Shown here: one piece after another, positions 1-7,077 of the stretch
Position numbering within the stretch: the stretch's first letter is position 1
Layout of the letters: every line of letters begins with the position of its first letter
Assembly (NCBI GenBank): GCA_013297575.1
Contig: JAAFHO010000270.1
Coordinates: 1 to 7,410, forward strand
Source of the DNA: Chitinophagales bacterium
GTDB lineage: Bacteria; Bacteroidota; Bacteroidia; Chitinophagales; Saprospiraceae
Reading direction: 5' to 3'
Length of the DNA: 7,410 nt
The notes under the pieces: model-generated
What the model was told of the DNA's origin: nothing
Database searches by the model: none
What the model saw: only the letters and a program-made list of their open reading frames with translations
Translations under genes and position numbers: made by a program

Positions 1-2258
1 TTGATCGGACTGAGCGGCAGCATTTGAGGTGATGCGGGTTCAAAGCGGCCATTAAGGTTCAAAAATAGCCAATCTGTACCATTGGGATTGGTCTCATCAG
101 GTGCTGTTCCAACGTACAAATCGTCCAGTTTATCGCCATTTGCATCAAATAATGCTGCACAAATACCTTTTCCTGCAAAAGTAATTTTTTGGATCAGTTC
201 TGCATTACCCGCACTATTCCACCGATACATATCGCCGCCGCCGTGTCCGGGCACAAAAAGGAGCGTATTACTTATGGCTGGTTTTGTGCCAAGATCGGTG
301 AGTGACCACGGTTGGAGTTTTTCTGAAAAATGTTGGATATCATTGAGCGGTTCAGGAAAATTGGAATGGAGTACTTGCGCTACATTGAGTGCGGCCACCT
401 CAAAAGTGTTTAGAATAAAAGGTGTGTTGCCTTCTTGTTGGAGCACCAGTTTTTGATTGGCAGACACCTTCAACTGAGTGGTAGAAGTGCCATCTGGCCA
501 ACAAACTTTAACGCTATCAATAGTAGTAGTGGTACCTAATCCTATATAAATCATACCCGGTTCTACGCAGGACTGAAACCCTCTAATCGGTTGATTTTCA
601 AAATATTGCATGGTGTCTTTGGCGTGTATCCACACTTTAGCACCGATGGCAAAGGTATTTGTCCCTTTGCCTCTGAGTTGAATTTTTAGGTAGTTAGGGT
701 CTGTTTTTTTGAAAGCGGTATCAAGCGTATTATTTTGCCATAAAGAAGCAGGCTGGTTAATATTATTGGTCACCAAGTCGATATCACCATCATTGTCGAG
801 ATCAGCATATGCTGCACCATTGGAACAACCTTTTAGATCAAGTCCCCATGTATTGGACACATTTTTGAAATCGAGAAAACCTGTATTTTTAAAGCAATAA
901 TTTGCAGCCGAACCGTCGGGCATTTTTTCTAATAATTGTAGGTCGGTTGCATTGCGCTGCACATCATCGGAAGAGGTGTAACGGATAAAATCCATATCAT
1001 TAGGTCTTCGGACGATACCATTAGTGATATACAAATCTTTCCATCCATCGAGGTCAAGATCTGTAAATAGCGCACTCCAACTCCAGTCGGTGGCAGCGAT
1101 ACCTGCAAAATAGGCAATTTCGGAAGCCGCTATTTGATCTGGACTACTGGTTTGGTTGAGTAACAGGGCATTGCGCGGGTATTGCCAATGATAGCCTTTG
1201 GTGTGTTTTAATTGATTAACTTCAAAAAGGTCGGCGGGTTGGCTGGCTTTGAGCGTAAACTCATCCTCTGGTTTCATATCGAGGGTAATGAGATCGGGGA
1301 GCGCGTCATTATTGTAATCGGCCATATCGCAGCCCATCGAAAAATTGGAAACATGCCCTGTAAATGCGGCAATAGACTCCTTGAATCCCTTACCTTTTTG
1401 ATTGATATAGAGGTAGTCGTTTTCATGGAAATCATTGGAAACATAAATATCGGTGTAGTTGTCTCCATTGATATCGCCTGCCACTATACCCAATCCATAA
1501 CCTGCGGTGCCGCCTATAATACCATAAGCATCGGATACATCGCGGTAGTGTATTGTATTTCCAATTTGTTCGCAAAGCAGAAGACGATCTGCGGCGAGCG
1601 GGTCTTTTTTACGGGTTTGGGAAGTATCTTGGTAACTGTCAGCCGAATGTACGCTGTGACACAGCAAGAAGCAATCCAAGTCGCCATCGTTGTCGATATC
1701 AATAAAATTGGCTTGGGTAGAAAAAGCGGCGATATCGAGTCCAAATTCAGCGGCTTTATCTGTGAATGTACCATTTTGGTTATTGATAAAGAGTTGGTTG
1801 CGTCCGTGCCATTTTTTGTAATTACCCACCCTAGATACATAGATATCGAGCCAGCCATCGGCATTGATGTCCACAAGAGCAACGCCCGTGTTCCAAGTAC
1901 CCTTTGTACCTTCGATACCTGCTTTTTCGGAAATATCCTCGAAGTGCATCAACCCTTTATTGAGGTAGAGTCTATTGGAGGCTAAGTTGGAAGTAAAAAA
2001 TAAATCTGTTAATCCGTCATTGTTCAAATCGCCCGTTGCCACGCCACCGCCATTATAATAATAGAGGTATTGGATGATATTCATCCCATCCGGGGTTTCG
2101 TTGAGTATGTTATTAGCAAAAGAAATACCCGTTTGCTCGGGGGCAAGTGACGTAAATTTACGCTGAGGTTCATCCTTTTTACAGCCCTGGAATAGGAATA
2201 AAAGTGAAAAAAGAGCCGCTGTAAAGCATTGACAAGTATTGTATTTCAGACTGGACAT
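1..2258 (-). CDS. Surface lipoprotein with FG-GAP/VCBS repeats and ASPIC/UnbV domain (CRTAC1-like), C-terminus cut by window edge
   Basis: The frame is open from an ATG at 2258 to the left edge: 752 codons, no stop, so the C-terminus is missing. Residues 1-25 form a lipoprotein signal (hydrophobic run LFSLLFLFQG, lipobox Cys26). CKKDE follows, resembling the acidic/lysine export signal that sends Bacteroidota lipoproteins to the cell surface. FG-GAP/VCBS repeats with Ca-binding-type D-x-[DN]-x-D-G loops sit near residues 77 (DLNNDG), 130 (DINADG), 187 (DIDNDG), 262 (DINGDN), 314 (DYNNDA), 400 (DLDLDG), 487 (DLDNDG) and 705 (DANGDK), implying an extracellular beta-propeller. Residues 522-606 match ASPIC/UnbV: NYLKIQLRGKGTN, AIGAKV, GLG, VCWPDG. 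Relatives in this phylum are commonly about 1,100 residues and often lie near SusC/SusD genes; none is visible here. The substrate or ligand is unknown. The start is chosen because it directly precedes the signal peptide. Family call is firm; role is inferred. Confidence 0.93.
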   Translation of the reverse strand, partial: MSSLKYNTCQCFTAALFSLLFLFQGCKKDEPQRKFTSLAPEQTGISFANNILNETPDGMNIIQYLYYYNGGGVATGDLNNDGLTDLFFTSNLASNRLYLNKGLMHFEDISEKAGIEGTKGTWNTGVALVDINADGWLDIYVSRVGNYKKWHGRNQLFINNQNGTFTDKAAEFGLDIAAFSTQANFIDIDNDGDLDCFLLCHSVHSADSYQDTSQTRKKDPLAADRLLLCEQIGNTIHYRDVSDAYGIIGGTAGYGLGIVAGDINGDNYTDIYVSNDFHENDYLYINQKGKGFKESIAAFTGHVSNFSMGCDMADYNNDALPDLITLDMKPEDEFTLKASQPADLFEVNQLKHTKGYHWQYPRNALLLNQTSSPDQIAASEIAYFAGIAATDWSWSALFTDLDLDGWKDLYITNGIVRRPNDMDFIRYTSSDDVQRNATDLQLLEKMPDGSAANYCFKNTGFLDFKNVSNTWGLDLKGCSNGAAYADLDNDGDIDLVTNNINQPASLWQNNTLDTAFKKTDPNYLKIQLRGKGTNTFAIGAKVWIHAKDTMQYFENQPIRGFQSCVEPGMIYIGLGTTTTIDSVKVCWPDGTSTTQLKVSANQKLVLQQEGNTPFILNTFEVAALNVAQVLHSNFPEPLNDIQHFSEKLQPWSLTDLGTKPAISNTLLFVPGHGGGDMYRWNSAGNAELIQKITFAGKGICAALFDANGDKLDDLYVGTAPDETNPNGTDWLFLNLNGRFEPASPQMLPLSPI

Positions 2259-2388
2259 TCAAATTTTATTTTCCCGAACAGGTGTACGGGGCAAGTCACT
2301 ATTTCAGCGGGGGAATGCGTTGATTAAAGATTAGGTTTAGTGGGTTGGAATTTGTCATAAAACAACGGTAGAATATTAATTATGGTTG

Positions 2389-2422
2389 CAAAGATAGCGC
2401 AATCAAACGCAATCCACACAAA
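2389..2422 (-). promoter_or_regulatory. Bacteroidota-type promoter candidate for the VCBS/ASPIC lipoprotein gene
   Basis: On the minus strand, TATCTTTG (2396 down to 2389) matches the TAnnTTTG -7 consensus exactly. TTTG (2422 down to 2419) stands 22 bases upstream, inside the 17-23 base spacing reported for this phylum. It lies just past the MBOAT stop codon and would give a leader of roughly 120 bases. This suggests that the lipoprotein gene can be transcribed separately from the MBOAT gene. The call rests on motif matching only. Confidence 0.5.
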
Positions 2423-2430
2423 TAATTTCT

Positions 2431-3966
2431 CTAAAATTGGAAATAGATAAACGCATTTGCCCCAAATGTGCCAAAAAAAGCGATTAACCATAGCAATGTA
2501 GAGAAAAGAGCAATACGCCAAAGTGGGCGATCTAAATGAACAGTATTCCAGTGTACTACTGGGTTGCTCAGTTCAATTGTAAGCAATATACCAATCAATA
2601 AAACGCCTTTAATGGCCTGAAACTTATTGATAATCGAACCAAATGAGAAATCAGCCCCCTTTACTATATTGCCCAAAATAGCATTAGCAGTACCAAAACT
2701 ATCACCGCCCATCAGACCAATACTACCCGATCGGAAATACACCCAAGCAATCAATGTTAATATATAAACAGTAGCGATGCCTACCCCAATCCTCACCCAA
2801 TCTGGTAAAAACAATGCCTTGGCAATGCGTTTCCATAGGGGTGCTATCATACGCTGAGCAATCAAATAGAGGCCATGCAAAAAACCCCAAAAAACAAAAG
2901 CCCAATTAGCACCATGCCATAAACCGCCCAGCAACATGGTAATCATATTGTTCTTGTATGTCCCCCATTTGCCACCTCTGTTACCACCCAACGGAATATA
3001 CAAATAATCCCGTAACCACGATGATAACGAAATGTGCCAACGCGTCCAAAACTCAGAAAAACTCTTGGAAAAATAAGGTGTCCGAAAATTTTCAGGAAAA
3101 TCATAACCCATCATCCGTGCTAATCCAATCGCAATATCAGAATACCCCGAAAAATCACAATAAATCTGGAACGAATAAAATACCACCGCTAAAGTCAAAT
3201 GTGCCGCCGAAAATAAATTAGGCTCTAAAAATACCTGATCTACAAATGGCGCTAATGAATCAGCAATGCATACTTTTTTGAAAAAACCCCATAAAATACG
3301 CCCTAAACCAGAATATATCCGCTGCATATCCAAGCGTTTGTCTTCGGCCATTTGGTACAAAAAATCGGAGGCTCGCACAATCGGCCCTGCCACTAATTGA
3401 GGGAAAAGTGCAATAAAAGTAGCAAACTTGAGCAACGATGGCTCCCATTTGATCTCTTTTTTATACACATCTATCGTATAGGACATACTCTGAAACGTAT
3501 AAAAAGAAATACCCACAGGAAGAATAATATGCAACGTAATATTGGACGGCTGCATGCCTAGGCTGCGCACCATTGCAGCAAAAGACTCAATAAAAAAGTT
3601 GGTATATTTGAAGAACCCCAAAAAGCCAAGGTTCATCACCATACTAAAAACGAGTATGGTTTTGCGTTTCCAGCGCATTTGCATGGCTTTTTCAGTGATT
3701 TGACCAAAAAAGCGCAATATCCTGCTACCATTTTTGTATTCGTGCTGCACTTCTGTGGGTTCATCCATCCGAGCAATCCATAACCCAAACCACCAGTCCA
3801 TGACCGTAGAAAAAACAATGAGCGACAAAAAACGCCAGTCCCACCAACCATAAAACAAATAACTCGCCAATAGGCATACCCATGTACGTACTCTTCCCTT
3901 TGTATTGAAGTACAAAATGAAGAAAATAATACTAAATATTAAGAAGGTTACGCTATTGAATACCAT
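2431..3966 (-). CDS. MBOAT family O-acyltransferase, AlgI-like, integral inner-membrane protein
   Basis: This 511-residue protein has many hydrophobic segments and is the usual size for AlgI/DltB-type MBOAT enzymes (about 460-520 residues). These proteins move acyl, usually acetyl, groups across the inner membrane onto exported glycans such as alginate, other exopolysaccharides or cell-wall polymers. Family landmarks appear in order: N-terminal MVFNSVTFLIF; FPQLVAGPIVR at 188-198; YCDFSGYSDIAIGLARMMGY at 269-288; FRTPYFSKSFSEFWTRWHIS at 294-313; LRDYLYIPLGGNRGG at 318-332; and LLGGLWHGANW at 345-355, whose His351 is the expected catalytic histidine. The ending GANAFIYFQF is also typical. Residues about 67-101 are a charged cytosolic loop. 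ATG 3966 directly begins the family's normal N-terminus; there is no clear ribosome-binding site. No SGNH/AlgJ-AlgX-like partner lies beside it, so the acceptor cannot be named. The downstream gene on the same strand is the VCBS lipoprotein, 172 bases away. Confidence 0.95.
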   Translation of the reverse strand: MVFNSVTFLIFSIIFFILYFNTKGRVRTWVCLLASYLFYGWWDWRFLSLIVFSTVMDWWFGLWIARMDEPTEVQHEYKNGSRILRFFGQITEKAMQMRWKRKTILVFSMVMNLGFLGFFKYTNFFIESFAAMVRSLGMQPSNITLHIILPVGISFYTFQSMSYTIDVYKKEIKWEPSLLKFATFIALFPQLVAGPIVRASDFLYQMAEDKRLDMQRIYSGLGRILWGFFKKVCIADSLAPFVDQVFLEPNLFSAAHLTLAVVFYSFQIYCDFSGYSDIAIGLARMMGYDFPENFRTPYFSKSFSEFWTRWHISLSSWLRDYLYIPLGGNRGGKWGTYKNNMITMLLGGLWHGANWAFVFWGFLHGLYLIAQRMIAPLWKRIAKALFLPDWVRIGVGIATVYILTLIAWVYFRSGSIGLMGGDSFGTANAILGNIVKGADFSFGSIINKFQAIKGVLLIGILLTIELSNPVVHWNTVHLDRPLWRIALFSTLLWLIAFFGTFGANAFIYFQF

Positions 3967-4097
3967 TGAGTATTGTATTTAGGAACAAATAAACTATTCC
4001 TTATTGCTTTTAATTTTAAGTATTAAAAATTTATACAATTAAAAAATTACTCTTTTTGTTGATGTATCGGGTGGTTTTGGGATTCAAAACACGAAAA

Positions 4098-4105
4098 CAA
4101 AGGTA
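4098..4105 (-). promoter_or_regulatory. Possible -7 promoter box for the MBOAT gene
   Basis: Read on the minus strand this is TACCTTTG, an exact match to TAnnTTTG. No convincing TTG-type -33 element lies 17-23 bases upstream, so support is weaker than for the other promoter candidates. It would give a leader of about 125 bases. A nearer, imperfect box (TTTATTTG, 3993 down to 3986) sits too close to the start codon to leave much leader. Confidence 0.3.
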
Positions 4106-4274
4106 GAATCAATACTTGAAAAGGAGTTAATAAATAGGGGGATAAAATGTTTATTAAGGGGAGATGTTTACTCTTTTCTCATCGTCCGACAATCAAAAAA
4201 CCTTCTTTTAAGGCGCTATTACGACACAAAATAAAGAAAATAAAGTACATGGAAAAATAATAACGCACTCAGGT

Positions 4275-4304
4275 ATTGTGGGTGCGAAATTTATTGTAAA
4301 TTTG
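4275..4304 (+). promoter_or_regulatory. Bacteroidota-type promoter candidate for the first choice-of-anchor B gene
   Basis: TAAATTTG at 4297-4304 matches the TAnnTTTG -7 consensus exactly. ATTG at 4275-4278 (consensus TTTG) lies 18 bases upstream, within the expected spacing. Transcription would begin near 4311 and give a leader of roughly 77 bases that contains the whole inverted repeat at 4335-4374. A short stem (CGCACTC 4264-4270 with GGGTGCG 4280-4286, one G-T pair) places the -33 element in its loop and could be an operator, though this is speculative. Confidence 0.55.
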
Positions 4305-4334
4305 CCTGTGTTATTAAAACTTTTCTTTCACATT

Positions 4335-4374
4335 AAAGGCTTTTACTCCATTATCGTTCCTCGTAAAAGCCTTT
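4335..4374 (+). repeat. Perfect 12-bp inverted repeat (leader stem-loop) ending 13 bases before the start codon
   Basis: AAAGGCTTTTAC (4335-4346) and GTAAAAGCCTTT (4363-4374) are exact reverse complements around a 16-base loop. If transcription starts at the upstream promoter candidate, the hairpin sits wholly in the 5' untranslated leader. No T-run follows its right arm, so it does not look like an intrinsic terminator. It could instead affect mRNA stability or translation, or be a DNA operator. The leader of the downstream paralogue has no equivalent. Confidence 0.7.
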
Positions 4375-4387
4375 GACAATTTTATCT

Positions 4388-6760
4388 ATGATGAACAAAC
4401 AACTTTATTTGCTACTTTTTATGGCATTTTGCTCAGCATTGAATGCCCAAAACTACAACATCCAATATATCTCCGAAATGAGTTTTCCCGGTCAAACCAT
4501 TGCCGGGGTATATGGATTTACCAAACAAGGCCATGAATATGCTTTGGTAGGAGGCTCTACGGCTACTTTTATTGTAGAGGTTACAGATCCGGCTCATCCG
4601 GTTTTACTCAAAACCATTCCTTATGGATCCATGCAATGGAAAGAAATAAGGGTGTATAAAGAGATCGCTTATGCCAGTTCGGAAGGCCTCAATCAAGGCC
4701 TTCAGGTGATTGATTTATCGCCGTTGCCAGGGAGCACAGATTTGCCCAATTACGTATATTTTGGAGATGGCGCTATTGCTGGTCAATTGAGCAGAGCCCA
4801 TGCTTTGGAAGTAGATACTACCAAAGGATTTCTTTACTTATACGGCGGTAATATTGCCCAAGGCGCGGCCGTATTTAGTCTTGCAGACCCCTATCACCCA
4901 AGTTATGTAGGCCAATACAATGCTACTTATATCCATGATGGTTATGTGGATAATGATACTCTATATGGAGCTCATATTGGGGATGGGTATTTTTCTGTTA
5001 TAGATATGAGTGACAAAACCAATCCAGTGGTATTGGCAACGCATCAAACCCCTAATTTGTTTACGCACAACACCTGGATAACCAAAGATCGCAAACATAT
5101 TCTTACCACCGACGAGGAGCCTAATTCCTATATCACGATGTGTGATATCAGTGATTTGGACAATATCACTGAAATAGATCGTTTTCATTGTACACCAGGA
5201 AGTGGTTCTATCCCGCACAACGTATATATAAAAGGGGACTACGCAATTACTGCTTGGTACACCGATGGCGTGAGTATTGTGGATTGTACCCAGCCCGATG
5301 TATTAGTGCAAACAGGCAGGTACGATACTTATGGAGGGGCAGGAGGTGATTATGCAGGTGCTTGGGGTGTTTATCCTTATTTCCCTTCGGGTAATTTGGT
5401 TGTTTCCAATATGTCGCCTGGGAAAATATACATTCTTACACCTACTTATACGCGCGCTAGTTACTGCTTTGGAACAGTGAAGAATGCTGTAACAGGTTTG
5501 GTGATAAATGGAGCAACTATTGAATTGGATGCGCCGCCACCTGCGGAAAAGGCTTTTAGTAATAACCTAGGCTTGTACAAATCGGGGTATTATTCTGCTG
5601 GGCCAATCAAGTTAATTTGCAGTAAAATTGGGTATTATCCGCAAGAGGTAAATGTTCAATTGATCGCTGGCCAAATCGTAGTTCAAGACTTTGAATTACA
5701 GCCTCTCCCTTCTTTTAGTTTGTCTGGAACGATAAAAAATGAATTGGGAAATGGTATTTCAGGTGCGAAAGTGCTGGTGCAAAAAGGGGAATTGATCTAT
5801 AACTCAACTGCTGATGTTAACGGAGTTTTTACGATTCCCAATGTCGTATCAGAAAACTACACAATTTATGCAGGTTCTTGGGGTTATAAAAACGGGGCAT
5901 TAACCAATCAAAATATCAGTACAAATGCCGTGGTAGAGATTATATTGGTTAAAGGTTATCGCGATGATTTTGTAGTAGATCAGGGATGGACGGTGAGTGG
6001 TACCGTTAACCAAGGTGCTTTTGAACGTGCTATTCCAATTGAGGTAGTCGATCAGAATGTTATTTACTGTCTTGGAAACGATTTGCTAAGCGATCTAGGG
6101 GATGCTTGTTATGTCACTGAAAATAATCTATCGTTCAGTGAAGGTGATTTGAGTACAGGAATAACCATCCTGACCTCCCCAACTATGGATTTAACGGGTT
6201 ACTCACAACCCAAAATAAAGTGTGCTTCCTTTTTTAAATGTGTTTCCGATGATCCATTTAACAATAATAGGTTGAAGATTTTTATAAGCAACGGCACTAC
6301 GGAACAACTACTTTATACGCAAAACACGGTAGATAATATTTTTTGGAGTCCAAAAAATCTAACAATACCAAGTACACTGCCACTTACAACAAATATGCAA
6401 TTTCGAGTGGAAGTAAATGAGGAATTCGTGAATGGTATTTCTCATACTGAGGCTGGATTTGATCTATTTGAAGTCATTGATGCTACTTCTGAGACAAGTG
6501 ATCTTTACGCTAATGCACATCTTTCGGCCTACCCTAACCCATTTTCCAATGCATTTTTCTTAAATTACAATTTAGGATCGGGTACTGGTGGCGTGGCCAT
6601 CATTGCTAATGCCCTTGGACAAGTGGTGGAAACAAAGGTACTGTCTAATACTGAAGGCAATTGTGAAATGGGTACTCATTTACCCTATGGCATTTATTTT
6701 ATGTGGCTGCAAACAGAACAAGGACGGGTGAATGCAATTACGGTGCTTAAACAACAATAA
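4388..6760 (+). CDS. Secreted choice-of-anchor B family protein with carboxypeptidase-regulatory-like domains and T9SS C-terminal sorting domain
   Basis: This 790-residue exported protein is predicted to leave by Sec and then the type IX secretion system. Residues 1-21 are a signal peptide ending SALNAQ. Residues 22-355 are a choice-of-anchor B propeller with LVIVD-like blades (FIVEVTDPAHPV, FSVIDMSDKTNPV, VSIVDC) and family hallmarks HDGY (183), HNTW (227), TTDEEP (240) and HNVYIKGDY (277). Two carboxypeptidase-regulatory-like beta-sandwich domains follow at about 359-438 and 443-522 (SGTIKNELGNGISGAKV). A jelly-roll-like region spans about 524-700 (DDFVVDQGWTVSG, ACYVTENN, ILTSPTMDLTGY). 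The tail, 712-790, is a T9SS type-A sorting domain (LSAYPNPFSN, ALGQVV, LPYGIYF). No catalytic site is visible, so a binding or adhesive surface role is an inference. ATG 4388 and ATG 4391 are adjacent; the paralogue's MKQLF alignment slightly favours 4391. A TTG at 4373 lies inside the inverted-repeat arm and is unlikely. Confidence 0.93.
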   Translation: MMNKQLYLLLFMAFCSALNAQNYNIQYISEMSFPGQTIAGVYGFTKQGHEYALVGGSTATFIVEVTDPAHPVLLKTIPYGSMQWKEIRVYKEIAYASSEGLNQGLQVIDLSPLPGSTDLPNYVYFGDGAIAGQLSRAHALEVDTTKGFLYLYGGNIAQGAAVFSLADPYHPSYVGQYNATYIHDGYVDNDTLYGAHIGDGYFSVIDMSDKTNPVVLATHQTPNLFTHNTWITKDRKHILTTDEEPNSYITMCDISDLDNITEIDRFHCTPGSGSIPHNVYIKGDYAITAWYTDGVSIVDCTQPDVLVQTGRYDTYGGAGGDYAGAWGVYPYFPSGNLVVSNMSPGKIYILTPTYTRASYCFGTVKNAVTGLVINGATIELDAPPPAEKAFSNNLGLYKSGYYSAGPIKLICSKIGYYPQEVNVQLIAGQIVVQDFELQPLPSFSLSGTIKNELGNGISGAKVLVQKGELIYNSTADVNGVFTIPNVVSENYTIYAGSWGYKNGALTNQNISTNAVVEIILVKGYRDDFVVDQGWTVSGTVNQGAFERAIPIEVVDQNVIYCLGNDLLSDLGDACYVTENNLSFSEGDLSTGITILTSPTMDLTGYSQPKIKCASFFKCVSDDPFNNNRLKIFISNGTTEQLLYTQNTVDNIFWSPKNLTIPSTLPLTTNMQFRVEVNEEFVNGISHTEAGFDLFEVIDATSETSDLYANAHLSAYPNPFSNAFFLNYNLGSGTGGVAIIANALGQVVETKVLSNTEGNCEMGTHLPYGIYFMWLQTEQGRVNAITVLKQQ

Positions 6761-6772
6761 GTACTTCACTAT

Positions 6773-6815
6773 GGGTGCAATTGTGACTACAATGAAACAA
6801 ACCGCAATTGCACCC
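6773..6815 (+). terminator. Stem-loop 12 bases after the stop codon, possible terminator
   Basis: GGGTGCAATTG (6773-6783) pairs exactly with CAATTGCACCC (6805-6815), 11 bp, extendable by a G-T and a G-C pair, around a loop of about 20 bases. It begins right after the TAA of the upstream gene, where a transcript end or 3'-protecting structure is expected. Only a short T-rich tail (TTTCATTATAAATAT) follows, so intrinsic termination is plausible but not clear-cut. Confidence 0.5.
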
Positions 6816-6827
6816 TTTCATTATAAA

Positions 6828-6871
6828 TATGCACCCTGTCCTAAAATACCCTTTTTAGGACAGGGTGCATA
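6828..6871. terminator. Perfect 19-bp stem with 6-base loop, probable transcription-end hairpin
   Basis: Positions 6828-6846 and 6853-6871 are exact reverse complements (TATGCACCCTGTCCTAAAA and its complement) around the loop TACCCT. This is the strongest secondary structure in the window. Neither side has a long T-run, so it is not a textbook intrinsic terminator. It could end transcription in either direction or stabilise a 3' end. Its TGCACCC core repeats the arm of the preceding hairpin. A palindromic repeat element of a dispersed family is an alternative. Confidence 0.6.
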
Positions 6872-6906
6872 ATTCCAACCCCTCCTTACAATTCAGTCTT
6901 TGAATC

Positions 6907-7077
6907 CTAAAACTCATCTAGGATATTCGATACTTCATCCGAATAAATCCGCAGTTGGTTTCGGACAGGCTCATCTTTGCCCTGTAATACACAATAAGAC
7001 TTGTTCAAAAGACTAAAAAAACTACTCACTTTTTTCTTTGTGTCAAACAAATAAACATTTTTATAAGCATGAAACAA
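6907..7077 (-). pseudogene. Possible remnant: C-terminal tail of an unidentified protein, antisense to the spacer
   Basis: A minus-strand frame of 56 sense codons ends at TAG (6909 down to 6907). It has no in-frame ATG and is closed upstream by a stop inside the start of the gene at 7069. The last part reads like ordinary protein (GKDEPVRNQLRIYSDEVSN, then ILDEF), with a balanced residue mix unlike typical antisense noise. A strong hairpin lies 36 bases after its stop, as expected for a gene end. It might be the truncated end of a gene displaced when the paralogue arrived, or chance. I do not recognise the family. Confidence 0.22.

Larger units (their letters stand above)
3967..4387. other. 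Divergent AT-rich intergenic region between the MBOAT and choice-of-anchor B genes
   Basis: This 421-base gap separates two divergently transcribed genes. It is clearly AT-rich and holds promoter-like boxes for both directions, a small hairpin overlapping the plus-strand -33 region (4264-4286) and a perfect inverted repeat before the plus-strand gene, each listed or discussed separately. A 37-codon frame (4147-4260, plus) begins after a GGGGG run but lacks any recognisable feature. I see no RNA gene or mobile element. Confidence 0.7.
6761..7068. other. Structured spacer between the tandem choice-of-anchor B paralogues
   Basis: The 308-base spacer holds two long stem-loops in its first third (6773-6815 and 6828-6871). 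After them comes an antisense open frame that may be a gene remnant (6907-7077). No promoter with both boxes is found for the gene at 7069. The best -7-like match is TTTCTTTG at 7033-7040, which lacks a suitably spaced TTG. The second gene may therefore depend on a divergent promoter type or on read-through past the hairpins. Confidence 0.6.

Noticed and set aside
82..456. Plus-strand open frame of 124 codons
   Set aside because: Antisense shadow of the ASPIC domain and the region after it; no domain, signal or ribosome-binding site.
1212..1985. Long plus-strand open frame of 257 codons
   Set aside because: It lies wholly antisense to the VCBS/ASPIC gene, whose repeats and lipoprotein signal are unmistakable. 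The antisense product has no recognisable domain, and its openness follows from the repetitive Asp/Asn-rich codons opposite.
2259..2430. A small gene between the VCBS lipoprotein and MBOAT genes
   Set aside because: The 172-base gap holds a promoter-like box but no frame with a plausible start and protein-like composition; the minus-strand frame closest to it is a shifted reading of the MBOAT 3' end.
2958..3221. Plus-strand open frame of 87 codons, rich in Asn, Lys, Ser and Pro
   Set aside because: Antisense to the most conserved part of the MBOAT gene, with low-complexity composition typical of a shadow frame.
4373..4387. TTG at 4373 as start of the choice-of-anchor B gene
   Set aside because: It lies in the right arm of the inverted repeat, would put five extra residues before the signal peptide, and the paralogue starts at the position matching ATG 4388/4391.
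4961..5218. Minus-strand open frame of 85 codons
   Set aside because: Antisense to the propeller of the choice-of-anchor B gene, with no protein-like features.
6828..6871. Insertion-sequence terminal repeat or CRISPR repeat
   Set aside because: There is one hairpin only, with a 6-base loop, no transposase, no repeated spacer pattern and no target-site duplication.
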